The notes under the pieces were generated by a model. That model worked only from the letters and a program-made list of their open reading frames with translations. It made no database searches and had not been told where the DNA came from. A stretch of DNA of 34,964 nucleotides from positions 1 to 34,964 of the forward strand of contig NZ_JAAABL010000037.1 of assembly GCF_009900765.1 (NCBI RefSeq), read 5' to 3'. This DNA is from Rhodovarius lipocyclicus. GTDB taxonomy: Bacteria; Pseudomonadota; Alphaproteobacteria; Acetobacterales; Acetobacteraceae. A program made the translations under genes and the position numbers. Positions 14,085-22,042 of the stretch are shown in pieces. Each line of letters begins with the position of its first letter. The stretch's first letter is position 1.

Positions 14085-14850
14085 GGGCGTAGCGCTCCGG
14101 CTCATGGCCCAGATAGGCCTCGATCACGGCGGGGTCGCGGGCGATCTCGGCGGGGCTGCCCTCGGCGATCTTCTGGCCGAAATTCAGCACCAGGGCGCGG
14201 TCGCACAGCCCGCCCACGAAATGCATGTCGTGCTCCACCACCAGCATGGTCACGCCGCCGGCCGCGATGCGCTGCAGCTCCTCCAGCAGCACGCCGCGTT
14301 CCTGGGTGTTGAGCCCCGCGCAGGGCTCGTCCAGCAGCAGCAGGCGCGGGCGGGCCATCAGGGCGCGCACGACCTCCACCCGCTTGCGCAGGCCATAGGC
14401 GAGCGAGCCCGCCAGCGCGCCGCGATGGGCGGCCAGCCCCGCTTCGTCCAGCAGGCCGCGCGCCTGTTCGCGCAAGGCCCGCCCGCGCCCCAGGAACAGC
14501 GGCAGCGCCTGCATCAGCGCGCCCCCGGCATGGATATGCGCGCCCAGCAGCACGTTCTCCTCCACCGTCAGGTGCGGGATCAGGCGGATGTTCTGGAAGC
14601 TGCGCGCGAGGCCATGGCGGATGCGCAGGCGGGGCGCCATCGGCACCAGGTCCTGGCCATCGAGCAGGATGCGGCCCTCATCGGGGCGGTAGTAGCCGTT
14701 GATGAGGTTGAAGACGGTGGTCTTGCCCGCCCCGTTCGGGCCGATCAGCGCCAGGCGCTGGCCGGTGGAGACGGACAGGTCCACGCCCCGGATCACCTCC
14801 AGCCCGCCGAAGCTTTTGCGCAGGCCCTCGATGCGGAAGATCTCGCTCAT
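14077..14850 (-). CDS. livG: ABC transporter ATP-binding protein LivG
   Basis: A 257-residue ATPase starting at 14848-14850, where the ATG overlaps the livM stop. Walker A is GPNGAGKTT (residues 37-45), followed by the LivG-type FNLINGYYRPDEG and ARSFQNIRLIPHLTVEEN. The signature reads LAYGLRKRVEV where most LivG proteins have LAYGxQRR, so the usual Gln is a Leu here. Walker B is LLLLDEPCAGLN, and the switch histidine is in VVEHDMHFV. The C-terminal AEGSPAEIARDPAVIEAYLG is standard. A frame that stays open upstream to 15024 is inside livM and not coding. Confidence 0.94.
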   Translation of the reverse strand: MSEIFRIEGLRKSFGGLEVIRGVDLSVSTGQRLALIGPNGAGKTTVFNLINGYYRPDEGRILLDGQDLVPMAPRLRIRHGLARSFQNIRLIPHLTVEENVLLGAHIHAGGALMQALPLFLGRGRALREQARGLLDEAGLAAHRGALAGSLAYGLRKRVEVVRALMARPRLLLLDEPCAGLNTQERGVLLEELQRIAAGGVTMLVVEHDMHFVGGLCDRALVLNFGQKIAEGSPAEIARDPAVIEAYLGHEPERYAHA

Positions 14851-15680
14851 GCGGGCTTCCTTCCGGTCAGGCGCATCAGCGCCGCGCGGGTGACGATGCC
14901 CTGCGGGCGCAGCGCCATGATGCCGATGACGGCGGCGGCGAACAGCACGTAGCGCCAGTTCGACGCACCCCGAAACAGCTCCGGCAGCAGGGTGAAGAAG
15001 GCGGCGCCGACCAGCGGCCCCCACACCGTCTGCACGCCGCCCAGCACCACCGACAGCACGATGGTGACGGACAGCAGCACGGTGAAATACTGCGCCTCGA
15101 TATAGGAGAAATGATGGGCGTAGAGCGCGCCCGCCAGCCCCGCCAGCGCGCCGCCGATGGCGAAGGCCGCCAGCTGCGTGCGCGGCACATGCACGCCGAA
15201 CAGGCCGGTCATGGTCTCGTCCTGCTCGATGGCGTGCAACGTCATGCCGAAGCGGCTGGCGCCGAGCCAGGCGGCCAGCAGGAACACGCCGAGCGCCGCC
15301 AGCGCGATCGGCGGCAGTTCCAGATGCGCGATGACCGGATAGCCGGAGGCACCGCCCACCGCGTCCCAGTTCAGCAGGATGCCGCGCACCACCTCATTCA
15401 CCGCCAGCGTCGCCAGCGCCAGGTACAGCCCCCGCGCCCGCAGCACGGCGGAGCCCACCAGCAGCGCCAGCGCCCCGCTGGCCGCCGCCCCCGCGGCGAT
15501 GGCATAGGGCAGCGGCCATGCGTAGTCGCCGCTGAGCACCGCCCCCGCATAGGCCCCCACCGCCATGAAGCCCGCGGTGCCGAGGTTCACCTGCCCCGCC
15601 GCCAGCGGCAGCCAGGCGGAATAGGCGGCGATGACGTTGATCGCCAGGATGACGAGGATGCCCGCCCAATAGCCGCTCAT
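14847..15680 (-). CDS. livM: ABC transporter permease LivM
   Basis: A 277-residue inner-membrane permease with about eight hydrophobic segments. The ATG at 15678-15680 overlaps the livH stop as ATGA. Family landmarks are LAAGQVNLGTAGFMAVGAYAGA near residues 26-47, the LRARGLYLALATLAVNEVV stretch, and the conserved VVLGGVQTVWGPLVGAA region near the C-terminus (the LivM form of GGxGTxxGP). It forms the substrate pathway with LivH. The slightly short N-terminus compared with E. coli LivM is usual for alphaproteobacterial homologues. Confidence 0.93.
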   Translation of the reverse strand: MSGYWAGILVILAINVIAAYSAWLPLAAGQVNLGTAGFMAVGAYAGAVLSGDYAWPLPYAIAAGAAASGALALLVGSAVLRARGLYLALATLAVNEVVRGILLNWDAVGGASGYPVIAHLELPPIALAALGVFLLAAWLGASRFGMTLHAIEQDETMTGLFGVHVPRTQLAAFAIGGALAGLAGALYAHHFSYIEAQYFTVLLSVTIVLSVVLGGVQTVWGPLVGAAFFTLLPELFRGASNWRYVLFAAAVIGIMALRPQGIVTRAALMRLTGRKPA

Positions 15681-16552
15681 AGCTTCTGCTGCCCCAGGGC
15701 GGCATCCCCGAACAGGCCCGTGGGCCGGATGATCAGCACGGCCAGCAGCAGCCCATACACCACGACATTCACATGGTCGGCGGACAGGCCGCTGATCGCG
15801 AACACCTCCACCACGCCGATGATCAGCCCGCCGATCACGGCGCCCCACACATTGCCCATGCCGCCCAGCACCATGGCGGCGAGGCCCTTCAGCGCCACCT
15901 GGTCCCCCATGAAGGGGGAGACGAGCTGGTAGCTGAGCGAGAACATCACCCCCGCCAGCGCGCAGAACAGCCCGGCCAGCAGGAACAGGCGCGGGACGAC
16001 CTTGTTGACCTCCACGCCCAGGATCGCGGCGGTTTCGGGGCTTTCGGCCACGCTGCGGATGCCGCGCCCCAGCTTGCTGCGCGCCAGCAGGAATTGCAGC
16101 CCGAACACCAGCCCGATCGCGACCACCAGGCAGGCCAGCTGCGGGATGCCCACCACCACCTCGCCGATGCGGATATTCGCGTCACCGAAGGGCGAGGGGA
16201 TGGACCGCGCATCGGAGCCCCAGCGCACCAGCACCAGATTCTCGAACAGGATCAGGAAGCCCAGCGAGGACACCAGCGGAATGAGCGGCGGCCCGCCGCG
16301 CTGGATGCGCCAGGTCAGCCGCTCCACCACCAGCGAGGCCAAGGCGGCGGCCGCCAGCGCGCCCACCACCGCCAGCACCCAGGGCAGGCCCATCTGCACC
16401 AGCGCCCAGGTCAGGAAGCCGCCCAGCATGAACAGCGCGGGCACCGAGAAGTTCAGGAAGTTCAGGCACCCGAAGAACAGCGTGAAGGAGACGGCGACCA
16501 TCACGTAGATGGCGCCGAGCATGAGGCCGTTGACGAGCTGCTGCGCGATCAT
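15677..16552 (-). CDS. livH: ABC transporter permease LivH
   Basis: A 291-residue inner-membrane permease starting MIAQQLVNGLMLGAIYVMVA, the standard LivH opening. The ATG at 16550-16552 lies 2 bp after the monooxygenase stop; a start 18 bp upstream is possible but would overlap that gene. Conserved LivH elements include the GCLNFLNFSVPALFMLGGF segment (usually NFAHG in amino acid carriers), RSVAESPETAAILGVEVNKV and LAAMVLGGMGNVWGAVIGGL. The N-F-S variation in place of N-F-A-H is found in several non-amino-acid carriers of this family, which is in keeping with a different ligand. Confidence 0.93.
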   Translation of the reverse strand: MIAQQLVNGLMLGAIYVMVAVSFTLFFGCLNFLNFSVPALFMLGGFLTWALVQMGLPWVLAVVGALAAAALASLVVERLTWRIQRGGPPLIPLVSSLGFLILFENLVLVRWGSDARSIPSPFGDANIRIGEVVVGIPQLACLVVAIGLVFGLQFLLARSKLGRGIRSVAESPETAAILGVEVNKVVPRLFLLAGLFCALAGVMFSLSYQLVSPFMGDQVALKGLAAMVLGGMGNVWGAVIGGLIIGVVEVFAISGLSADHVNVVVYGLLLAVLIIRPTGLFGDAALGQQKL

Positions 16553-16554
16553 GG

Positions 16555-18039
16555 TCAGGCCGCGCGCCACTGGACGGGCGGCATCTCCGGCCGGTCGTAG
16601 CTGGCCATGAACTCATCGACCATGCCGCCGGCCCGCGCCCAGTCATAGGTGCGGAAGCTGTGCGCGCGGGTGACGAAATTGGCGCCCGCGTAGAACATCT
16701 CATACTGCAGATGGCGGGAGGCGAATTCGCTGCCCACCGCATCCCAGGCCAGCTTCATGAACTTCACCTTCTCGTCGCTGCCGGCGGCGGGCGACTGCTG
16801 GGTGGTGCGGATGATGCGCGCCATCTCCGGGTTCGCGTAGTCGGCGGCGGAGGACGGCAGCATGATCAGCCCGCCGCCCGACAGTTCGCGGATGGTGTTC
16901 GCGATCTCCGGGTACAGGTTCTGGGTGATGACCTGAGCGGAGTACATCATGTGCTTGTTGGGCACGAAGAATTCGCCCTGCTGGCTGCCGCTGGCCTCCA
17001 TGCCGTGCAGCATCGCCTCCACCATCGCGGTCTGCGCGGCCAGCTTGCCCAGCGCGTCGCGCACGGGGGGCATGTTCACCGTGCCGATGGTCTCGCACAC
17101 CCGCCGCGCCAGGCCGGTCAGGAAGCGCAGCTTCTCCACCAGGCGGATCTGCGCCTGGTAGTTCTGCATGGTGTGGGCCCAGGTGTCGTGGAACATGGCG
17201 CGGCACATGTCGGTGTCGCGGTGCACGAACACGCGGTCCCACGGCACCTTCACGTCCTCGAACCAGATCACCGCGTCGTTCTCGTCGAAGCGCGAGGATA
17301 GCGGGTTGTCCCAGCCGCTGACCGCATGCGCCTCATACGATTTGCGCGAGAGCACCTTCAGCCCCTTCGCGTTCATCGGCAGGCAGCAGGAGAAGGCGAG
17401 ATCCTCCTCACCCGGGCGCAGCGGCTGCAGGGAGGCCACCAGCACCTCATTCGCCATGATCGCGCTGGTGCCCAGCATCTTGCCGCCGCGGATGGTGATG
17501 CCCTCCGCATCCTCATCCACGATGCGGGCCGAGAGGTCGGCCTCCGCCTGCTCGCCCCAGGATTTGGACTTGTCGGCCTGGGGGTTGATGATGACGTAGG
17601 TCAGGAACCAGTCGTTGCGCGTGGCCTCCGCCACATAGTTGCGCAGGGCGTCGGCGCGGGCGGGGCCGTGCTTGCGGAACACATCCAGGCTCATGACCTG
17701 CCCGATCAGGGAGGACGCGACGTGATCGGGGCTGCGGCCGATGAAGCCGCAGCTGCTGGCCGCCCAGGCCGACAGCGCCTTGCGGCGGGAGACGAGCTGG
17801 TCATAGCCGCGCGGCATCTCCCACGCGCGGGAGGCCCGGCGGCCGCCGCCGCAATCGAAGGTCATCCAGTCGATGTTCTCGGGCTTCGCCTGGAGGTCGT
17901 AGAAATTCGCCGCCGAGGCCACCGCGCCCCGGAAAGCGGGGTGGGTCGTCACGTCCTGCACCAGCGTGCCGTCCAGGAAGACCTGGCGGCCGTCCTTCAG
18001 GCTTTCGATATGCTGGGCGCCGGTCTTCACATCGGCCAT
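16555..18039 (-). CDS. 4-hydroxyphenylacetate 3-monooxygenase (HpaB-type) oxygenase component
   Basis: A 494-residue FADH2-dependent aromatic hydroxylase large subunit. The ATG at 18037-18039 follows GAGGAA at good spacing; an ATG at 18063 that overlaps the marR stop (ATGA) would add eight residues. HpaB-family marks are GRSPDHVASSLIG (near 100), NPQADKSKSWGEQ (flavin-contact DRSK-type loop), GGKMLGTSAIMANEVLV, the EDVKVPWDRVFVH strand and the C-terminal HLQYEMFYAG. A flavin reductase (HpaC) is needed to supply FADH2, but none is nearby. Operon position between marR and livHMGFK suggests that it hydroxylates the imported compound. The true phenol substrate is unknown; PvcC-like and nitrophenol-type members share this fold. 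Confidence 0.88.
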   Translation of the reverse strand: MADVKTGAQHIESLKDGRQVFLDGTLVQDVTTHPAFRGAVASAANFYDLQAKPENIDWMTFDCGGGRRASRAWEMPRGYDQLVSRRKALSAWAASSCGFIGRSPDHVASSLIGQVMSLDVFRKHGPARADALRNYVAEATRNDWFLTYVIINPQADKSKSWGEQAEADLSARIVDEDAEGITIRGGKMLGTSAIMANEVLVASLQPLRPGEEDLAFSCCLPMNAKGLKVLSRKSYEAHAVSGWDNPLSSRFDENDAVIWFEDVKVPWDRVFVHRDTDMCRAMFHDTWAHTMQNYQAQIRLVEKLRFLTGLARRVCETIGTVNMPPVRDALGKLAAQTAMVEAMLHGMEASGSQQGEFFVPNKHMMYSAQVITQNLYPEIANTIRELSGGGLIMLPSSAADYANPEMARIIRTTQQSPAAGSDEKVKFMKLAWDAVGSEFASRHLQYEMFYAGANFVTRAHSFRTYDWARAGGMVDEFMASYDRPEMPPVQWRAA

Positions 18040-18059
18040 GTGCTGTTCCTCTCGCTTGT

Positions 18060-18620
18060 TCATGCGGCGCCGCGCGCCTCTCCGGCGGCCATGGCCGCCT
18101 GCAATTCCAGCGCGCGGTCGGCGGCGGGGATCAGCCGTTCGATCACGCGCAGCATGGTACGGAATTCGGCGCGGGTGAGCGGGCCGAACTCCACGTCGTT
18201 CAGGATGCTCTGGTGCGGGGCCAGCTCCGCCAGCAGGGCGCGGCCGGCCGCGGTGATGTCCAGCCGCACGCGGCGGCCATCCTCGGGGTCGCGCGTCTTG
18301 GCGATCAGGCCGCGCGCCTCCAGCTTGTTGGTCTCGGCGGTGATGAAGGCGCCGGAAACCTTCAGATGCTCCGCCACGCCCGACACGGAAACGGGCGAGA
18401 GATGCAGCACCGAAATCAGGATGGAATAGGCGGGGCCCGCCAAGCCGATGCGCGCGCCATGGCCGTCGCGCAATGCCTCATGCCGGGAGGAGAGGGCGAG
18501 CAGCCCATGCACCAGCCGGCGGAATTCCGCATCGGAGCCATCGACCAGCAGCGCCTCACGCGAGGTGGTGCGGGGGATGGATGGCACGCCCTGCGGCGGC
18601 GTTTTCTTGTTCAGGCCCAT
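18060..18620 (-). CDS. MarR-family transcriptional regulator
   Basis: A 186-residue regulator with a winged helix-turn-helix at about residues 65-125: LSPVSVSGVAEHLKVSGAFITAETNK is the recognition region and DPEDGRRVRLDITAAGRALL the wing. Flanking helices (35-60 and 140-175) form the dimer interface. The N-terminal 20 residues are a Pro/Thr-rich extension. The stop overlaps a possible start of the monooxygenase gene, so it heads the marR-hpaB-liv operon and probably controls it, with an aromatic acid or phenol as likely effector (inference from family habit). A 10-bp palindrome 39 bp upstream may be its operator. Confidence 0.9.
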   Translation of the reverse strand: MGLNKKTPPQGVPSIPRTTSREALLVDGSDAEFRRLVHGLLALSSRHEALRDGHGARIGLAGPAYSILISVLHLSPVSVSGVAEHLKVSGAFITAETNKLEARGLIAKTRDPEDGRRVRLDITAAGRALLAELAPHQSILNDVEFGPLTRAEFRTMLRVIERLIPAADRALELQAAMAAGEARGAA

Positions 18621-18658
18621 GAGCGGAGCCTAGGCTAAGCTACTTCGCTATCTCAATC

Positions 18659-18668
18659 TGAAATTTCA
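18659..18668. promoter_or_regulatory. Candidate MarR operator palindrome
   Basis: A perfect 10-bp palindrome, TGAAATTTCA, 39 bp upstream of the marR start in an AT-richer patch of otherwise GC-rich DNA. MarR proteins commonly bind short AT-rich palindromes overlapping their own promoter. A site this short can occur by chance. Confidence 0.3.
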
Positions 18669-18774
18669 CAGCAGTCTCGCGGGTGCGAAGCAAGGGTTGC
18701 ACGGAATCCGGGCGGTCGCGCGCGGGGGCTGCGTGGGAGTTGGGCAGGGGATCGCTAAGTTAGTTGGGGAATGA

Positions 18775-18795
18775 CCGAGGGGTTCCACCCCTCGG
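18775..18795. terminator. Perfect GC hairpin in the marR-cobW gap
   Basis: A 9-bp perfect stem CCGAGGGGT / ACCCCTCGG around a 3-base loop. It borders the inverted copy of the dispersed repeat and probably belongs to that element. Neither neighbouring gene ends here, so a terminator role is doubtful. Confidence 0.35.
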
Positions 18796-18799
18796 CTCC

Positions 18800-18875
18800 C
18801 CGGCAGGGGCGCCGCCCCCATTCCTCCTTTGGCACCCCGCCAAAGGCCGAAAGGCCCTTGGAACCCAATAATTGG
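18800..18875 (-). repeat. Dispersed repeat, inverted diverged copy D
   Basis: Read on the minus strand, this segment runs through AGGGCCTTTCGGCCTTTGGC, then GCCAAAGGAGG, and parallels copy B (18965-19022: GGGGCCTTTCGGCTCCTGGC, then CCAAAGGAGG) with several mismatches. Copies B and D are in opposite orientation about 100 bp apart, so together they could form a long imperfect stem. Confidence 0.6.
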
Positions 18876-18910
18876 CGCTTCACCTTGTCAGGTGGGGTGC
18901 CATTTTCATG

Positions 18911-18993
18911 ATAAAAATCAATGGAAAAGACCTTTCCAAGGTCAGTGCCAAACTGATGGGGTGCAGGGGCCTTTCGGCTCCTGGCGGGGGTCC
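18911..18993 (+). repeat. Dispersed intergenic repeat, copy B
   Basis: Aligns along its whole length with copy A at 124-207, including the AT-rich left part (ATAAA-ATCAAT) and the core AACTGATGGGGTGCAGGGGC. It shows what the uninterrupted left flank of the repeat looks like: the match to copy A fails just where the IS end abuts it. Confidence 0.75.
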
Positions 18994-19104
18994 CAAAGGA
19001 GGATGGGCGGCGGAGCCCCCTGGGTCTTGGCCACGCCACCCCTGGCCGTCCCCGCCTCCCCGCCTCATATTGCCTGCAACCGCACTCTCTTTCCCGAGGG
19101 GCTC

Positions 19105-20124
19105 ATGAGCCAGACTTTACTCCCTGTGACCGTGCTGACCGGCTATCTCGGTGCCGGCAAGACGACCCTGCTGAACCGCATCCTGACGGAGCAGCACGGC
19201 AAGAAATACGCCGTGGTGATCAATGAGTTCGGTGAGCTGGGCGTGGACAACGACCTCGTGGTGGATGCCGACGAGGAAGTGTTCGAGATGAACAACGGCT
19301 GCATCTGCTGCACCGTGCGCGGCGACCTGATCCGCATCATCAACGGTCTGGTGAAGCGCAAGGGCCAGCTTGACGGCATCATCATCGAGACGACGGGCCT
19401 GGCCGACCCCGCCCCGGTCGCCCAGACCTTCTTCGCCGACGACGATGTGAAGAAGGCCGCGAAGCTGGACAGCATCGTGACGGTGGTGGACGCGAAGAAC
19501 CTGATCGCCCGCCTGGCCGACAGCAAGGAGGCCGAGGAGCAGATCGCCTTCGCCGACCTGATCGTGCTGAACAAGATGGACCTGGTGAGCGCGGAGGAAG
19601 CGGCCGAGGTCGAGCGCCGCATCCGCGCCATCAACCCCTGGGCCGAGCTGCTGCACAGCGTGAAGTCCGACGTGCCCATCGCCTCCGTGCTGGGGCGTGA
19701 GAGCTTCAACCTGGAAAAGGTGCTGGAGCGCGAGCCGGAATTCCTGTCCGGCGAGGACCACCACAGCCATGACAGCGAGGTGATGAGCATCTCGCTCTCC
19801 ACCGACAAGCCGCTGGACCCGGAGCGCTTCAACGCCTGGATCGGCCAGGTGCTGGCCGCCAAGGGGCAGGACCTGCTGCGCACCAAGGGCATCCTGGCCT
19901 ATCAGGGCGATGACCGGGTCTTCGCCTTCCAGGCGGTGCACATGCTGGCCGATGGCGATTTCATCCGCGACTGGAAGGCGGGCGAGCCGCGCGTCAGCCG
20001 CATCGTCTTCATCGGCCGCGACCTGAACCGCCCGCAGCTGCGCCGCGGCTTCGAGGCCTGCGCGGCCGAGGCCGCGACCAGCGCCTATGAGACCGAGCTG
20101 GCCCGCTGGAGCCCGCCGGCTTGA
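19105..20124 (+). CDS. CobW/COG0523-family G3E GTPase (metal chaperone)
   Basis: A 339-residue GTPase of the COG0523 metallochaperone family. It has the P-loop GYLGAGKTT (residues 13-21), the metal-binding GCICC motif (64-68: Cys65, Cys67, Cys68), ETTGLADPAP (switch II region), and NKMD (155-158) for guanine recognition. A His-rich GEDHHSHDSE linker joins the C-terminal CobW_C domain, which includes DRVFAFQAVHML. Such proteins move zinc or other metals to client enzymes. The ATG at 19105 with GAGGG upstream is chosen; the open frame continues 5' into repeat DNA. It is translationally coupled to the WD40 gene. The metal is not decided: the Zn-stress ZigA/YeiR/ZNG1 lineages and cobalt or nitrile hydratase activators share these motifs. 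Confidence 0.93.
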   Translation: MSQTLLPVTVLTGYLGAGKTTLLNRILTEQHGKKYAVVINEFGELGVDNDLVVDADEEVFEMNNGCICCTVRGDLIRIINGLVKRKGQLDGIIIETTGLADPAPVAQTFFADDDVKKAAKLDSIVTVVDAKNLIARLADSKEAEEQIAFADLIVLNKMDLVSAEEAAEVERRIRAINPWAELLHSVKSDVPIASVLGRESFNLEKVLEREPEFLSGEDHHSHDSEVMSISLSTDKPLDPERFNAWIGQVLAAKGQDLLRTKGILAYQGDDRVFAFQAVHMLADGDFIRDWKAGEPRVSRIVFIGRDLNRPQLRRGFEACAAEAATSAYETELARWSPPA

Positions 20125-21131
20125 GCGCGACCTATCAGCCCGAATTCCTGATCGACACGCGCGGGCAGGTGAAGGAGACGGAGGCCTATGTGGTGGGCCT
20201 CGGCTTCTGCCGGAAGACGGGCGCGCTGGGCGCGGGGCTGGGCGACGGCACCGTGCGCATCGGCCCGGACCTCACGCCCCATCAGGCGCATGAGGGCGCG
20301 GTGCTGGCCTTCACCCCCGACGCCAAGGCCGGCTTCCTGACCGGCGGCGACGATGGCCGGCTGGTGACCACCGCCGAGGAGGCGGTGACGCTGGCCAAAT
20401 ACGGCTCTCGCTGGGTGGAGCAGGTGGCGGCGCACCCGGATGGGCTGCGCGCGGCCAGCGTGGGCAAGGCGCTGCATTTGCTGGATGCGAAGGGCGAGGC
20501 GCTGAAAAGCCTGACGCATCCTTCCACCGTCGCGGGCATCGCCTTCGACGCGAAGGGCAAGCGGGTGGCGGCCAGCCATTACAACGGCGCCTCCCTGTGG
20601 TTCGTGAACGCGAAGGAGGACAAGGCCCGCTTCCTGGAATGGAAGGGCAGCCACGCCGCCATCGCCTTCAGCCCGGACGGCACCCATGTGGTGACCGCCA
20701 TGCAGGAAAACGCGCTGCATGGCTGGCGCCTGGCCGATGGCCAGCACATGCGCATGTCGGGCTATCCCTCCAAGACGCGCAGCATGGGCTTCACGGCCAA
20801 GGGGCGCTGGCTGGCGACCTCGGGGGCTGAATCCGTGGTGCTGTGGCCGTTCTTCGGCGGCGGGCCGATGGGCAAGGCACCGACGGAGCTGGCGGGCGGC
20901 GATGGCGTGTTCTGCTCCGCGCTCGCCTGCCACCCGCAGCATGAGGTGGTGGCGGCGGGCTTCGAGGATGGGCTGGTGCTGATCGCGGAAGTGGCCTCGG
21001 GCAAGATCCTGCCGGTGGCGCCGCCGGCGGGGGCGCCGGTTTCCGCCATGGCGTGGAACGCGGCGGGCACGCAGCTGGCTTTCGGCACGGAAAAGGGATT
21101 GATCGGATGGCTGGACTTCTCGGCGCGGTGA
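20121..21131 (+). CDS. WD40-repeat protein, coupled to CobW
   Basis: A 336-residue WD40-like beta-propeller of about seven blades: AVLAFTPDAKAGFLTGGDDGRLV, AAHPDGLRAASVGKALHLLD, AIAFSPDGTHVVTAMQENALHGWRL and AMAWNAAGTQLAFGTEKGLIGWLDF are typical (each shown only in part of its blade). No signal peptide is present. It begins at TTG, overlapping the CobW stop as TTGA, so its translation probably depends on CobW translation. CobW-WD40 gene pairs recur in alphaproteobacteria. The propeller may act as an adaptor or scaffold for the GTPase, which is inference. Confidence 0.86.
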   Translation: MSATYQPEFLIDTRGQVKETEAYVVGLGFCRKTGALGAGLGDGTVRIGPDLTPHQAHEGAVLAFTPDAKAGFLTGGDDGRLVTTAEEAVTLAKYGSRWVEQVAAHPDGLRAASVGKALHLLDAKGEALKSLTHPSTVAGIAFDAKGKRVAASHYNGASLWFVNAKEDKARFLEWKGSHAAIAFSPDGTHVVTAMQENALHGWRLADGQHMRMSGYPSKTRSMGFTAKGRWLATSGAESVVLWPFFGGGPMGKAPTELAGGDGVFCSALACHPQHEVVAAGFEDGLVLIAEVASGKILPVAPPAGAPVSAMAWNAAGTQLAFGTEKGLIGWLDFSAR

Positions 21132-21964
21132 AGCCGCTGGAAACGTCGATGATGCGCATGCCGTCCATCGGCCTGGGCACCTGGCCGATGAAGGGCGCGG
21201 AATGCGAGGTGGCGGTGGAGGGGGCGCTCGGCCTCGGCTATCGCCACCTCGACACCGCCGAGATGTACGGCAACGAGGTGGAGGTGGGGCGCGGCCTCAG
21301 GGCCTCCGGCCTGGCGCGCGAAGATGTGTTCGTCACCACCAAGGGCTGGTGGGACAAGACCACCGGCCCGGCCCTGCGCGCCGCCGCCGAGGCGAGCCTG
21401 GAGCGCCTCGGCACCCCCTATGTGGACCTGTACCTGATCCACTGGCCCTCGCCGGCCATGGACCTGCCGGGCCTGCTGGAGGCACTGGCGAAGCTGCGCC
21501 AGGATGGGCTGGCCAAGGCCGTGGGCGTGGCGAATTTCCCGGCCGGGCTACTGACCCGCGCGCTGGCGCTGAACATCGCGCCCATCGCCTGCGACCAGGT
21601 GGAGCACCACGCGCTGCTGGGCCAGGACAAGCTGCTGAAGGTGTGCGCCGCGCATGACGTGGTGCTGACCAGCTACACGCCGCTGGGCAAGGGCAAGGTC
21701 GGCGAGCACCCGGTTGTGGCGGGCATCGCCGCCCGGCTGGGGGTGGCGCCCGGGCAGGTGGCGCTGGCCTATGCGCTGGCGCAGGGGCCGCGGCATGGCG
21801 CGAAGGTCGCCGTGATCCCGAAGGCGGCGGGTGCCGCGCGGCAGACGGAAAACCTGGGCGCGGCGGGCGTGACGCTGACGCAGGCCGATCTGGCGGCGAT
21901 CGACGCCCTGCCGAAGGACCAGCGGATGGTGAACCCGGATTTCCGGCCGGACTGGGAAGACTGA
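21107..21964 (+). CDS. Aldo/keto reductase
   Basis: A 285-residue (beta/alpha)8 NADPH-dependent oxidoreductase. The AKR catalytic tetrad is present: Asp49 and Tyr54 (DTAEMYGNE), Lys79 (TTKGWW) and His112 (LIHWP). The C-terminal VAVIPKAAGAARQTENL binds the cofactor phosphate. It resembles 2,5-diketo-D-gluconate reductases by overall layout. The ATG at 21107 overlaps the WD40 gene by 25 bp; an internal Met cluster near residues 15-18 would give a non-overlapping shorter start and still keep the fold. The substrate is not known. It seems to be the third gene of the CobW operon. Confidence 0.9.
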   Translation: MAGLLGAVKPLETSMMRMPSIGLGTWPMKGAECEVAVEGALGLGYRHLDTAEMYGNEVEVGRGLRASGLAREDVFVTTKGWWDKTTGPALRAAAEASLERLGTPYVDLYLIHWPSPAMDLPGLLEALAKLRQDGLAKAVGVANFPAGLLTRALALNIAPIACDQVEHHALLGQDKLLKVCAAHDVVLTSYTPLGKGKVGEHPVVAGIAARLGVAPGQVALAYALAQGPRHGAKVAVIPKAAGAARQTENLGAAGVTLTQADLAAIDALPKDQRMVNPDFRPDWED

Positions 21965-22042
21965 AACCTTCCCTTGAACCCGCTTGCGCGGCCCCCCAAC
22001 CTTGGGCCATAGCCGCGCGAGCACACGGAAAAGGATTGCACC

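Larger units (their letters stand above)
18621..19104. other. 484-bp non-coding divergent region between marR and cobW
   Basis: No credible gene is present. From left to right it holds the AT-richer promoter region of marR (18621-18680) with a small palindrome, a perfect hairpin at 18775-18795, an inverted copy of the dispersed repeat (18800-18875), a short AT-rich spacer and the direct copy B (18911-18993), a GC-rich tail and the cobW leader. Minus-strand open frames here come from the repeat. No clear Zur box (a near-palindromic TATAAC-type site) was found before cobW. Confidence 0.75.

Noticed and set aside
19036-19104. A Zur box upstream of cobW
   Set aside because: No near-palindromic TATAAC-type site is present in the leader, and the AT-rich part further up belongs to the repeat.
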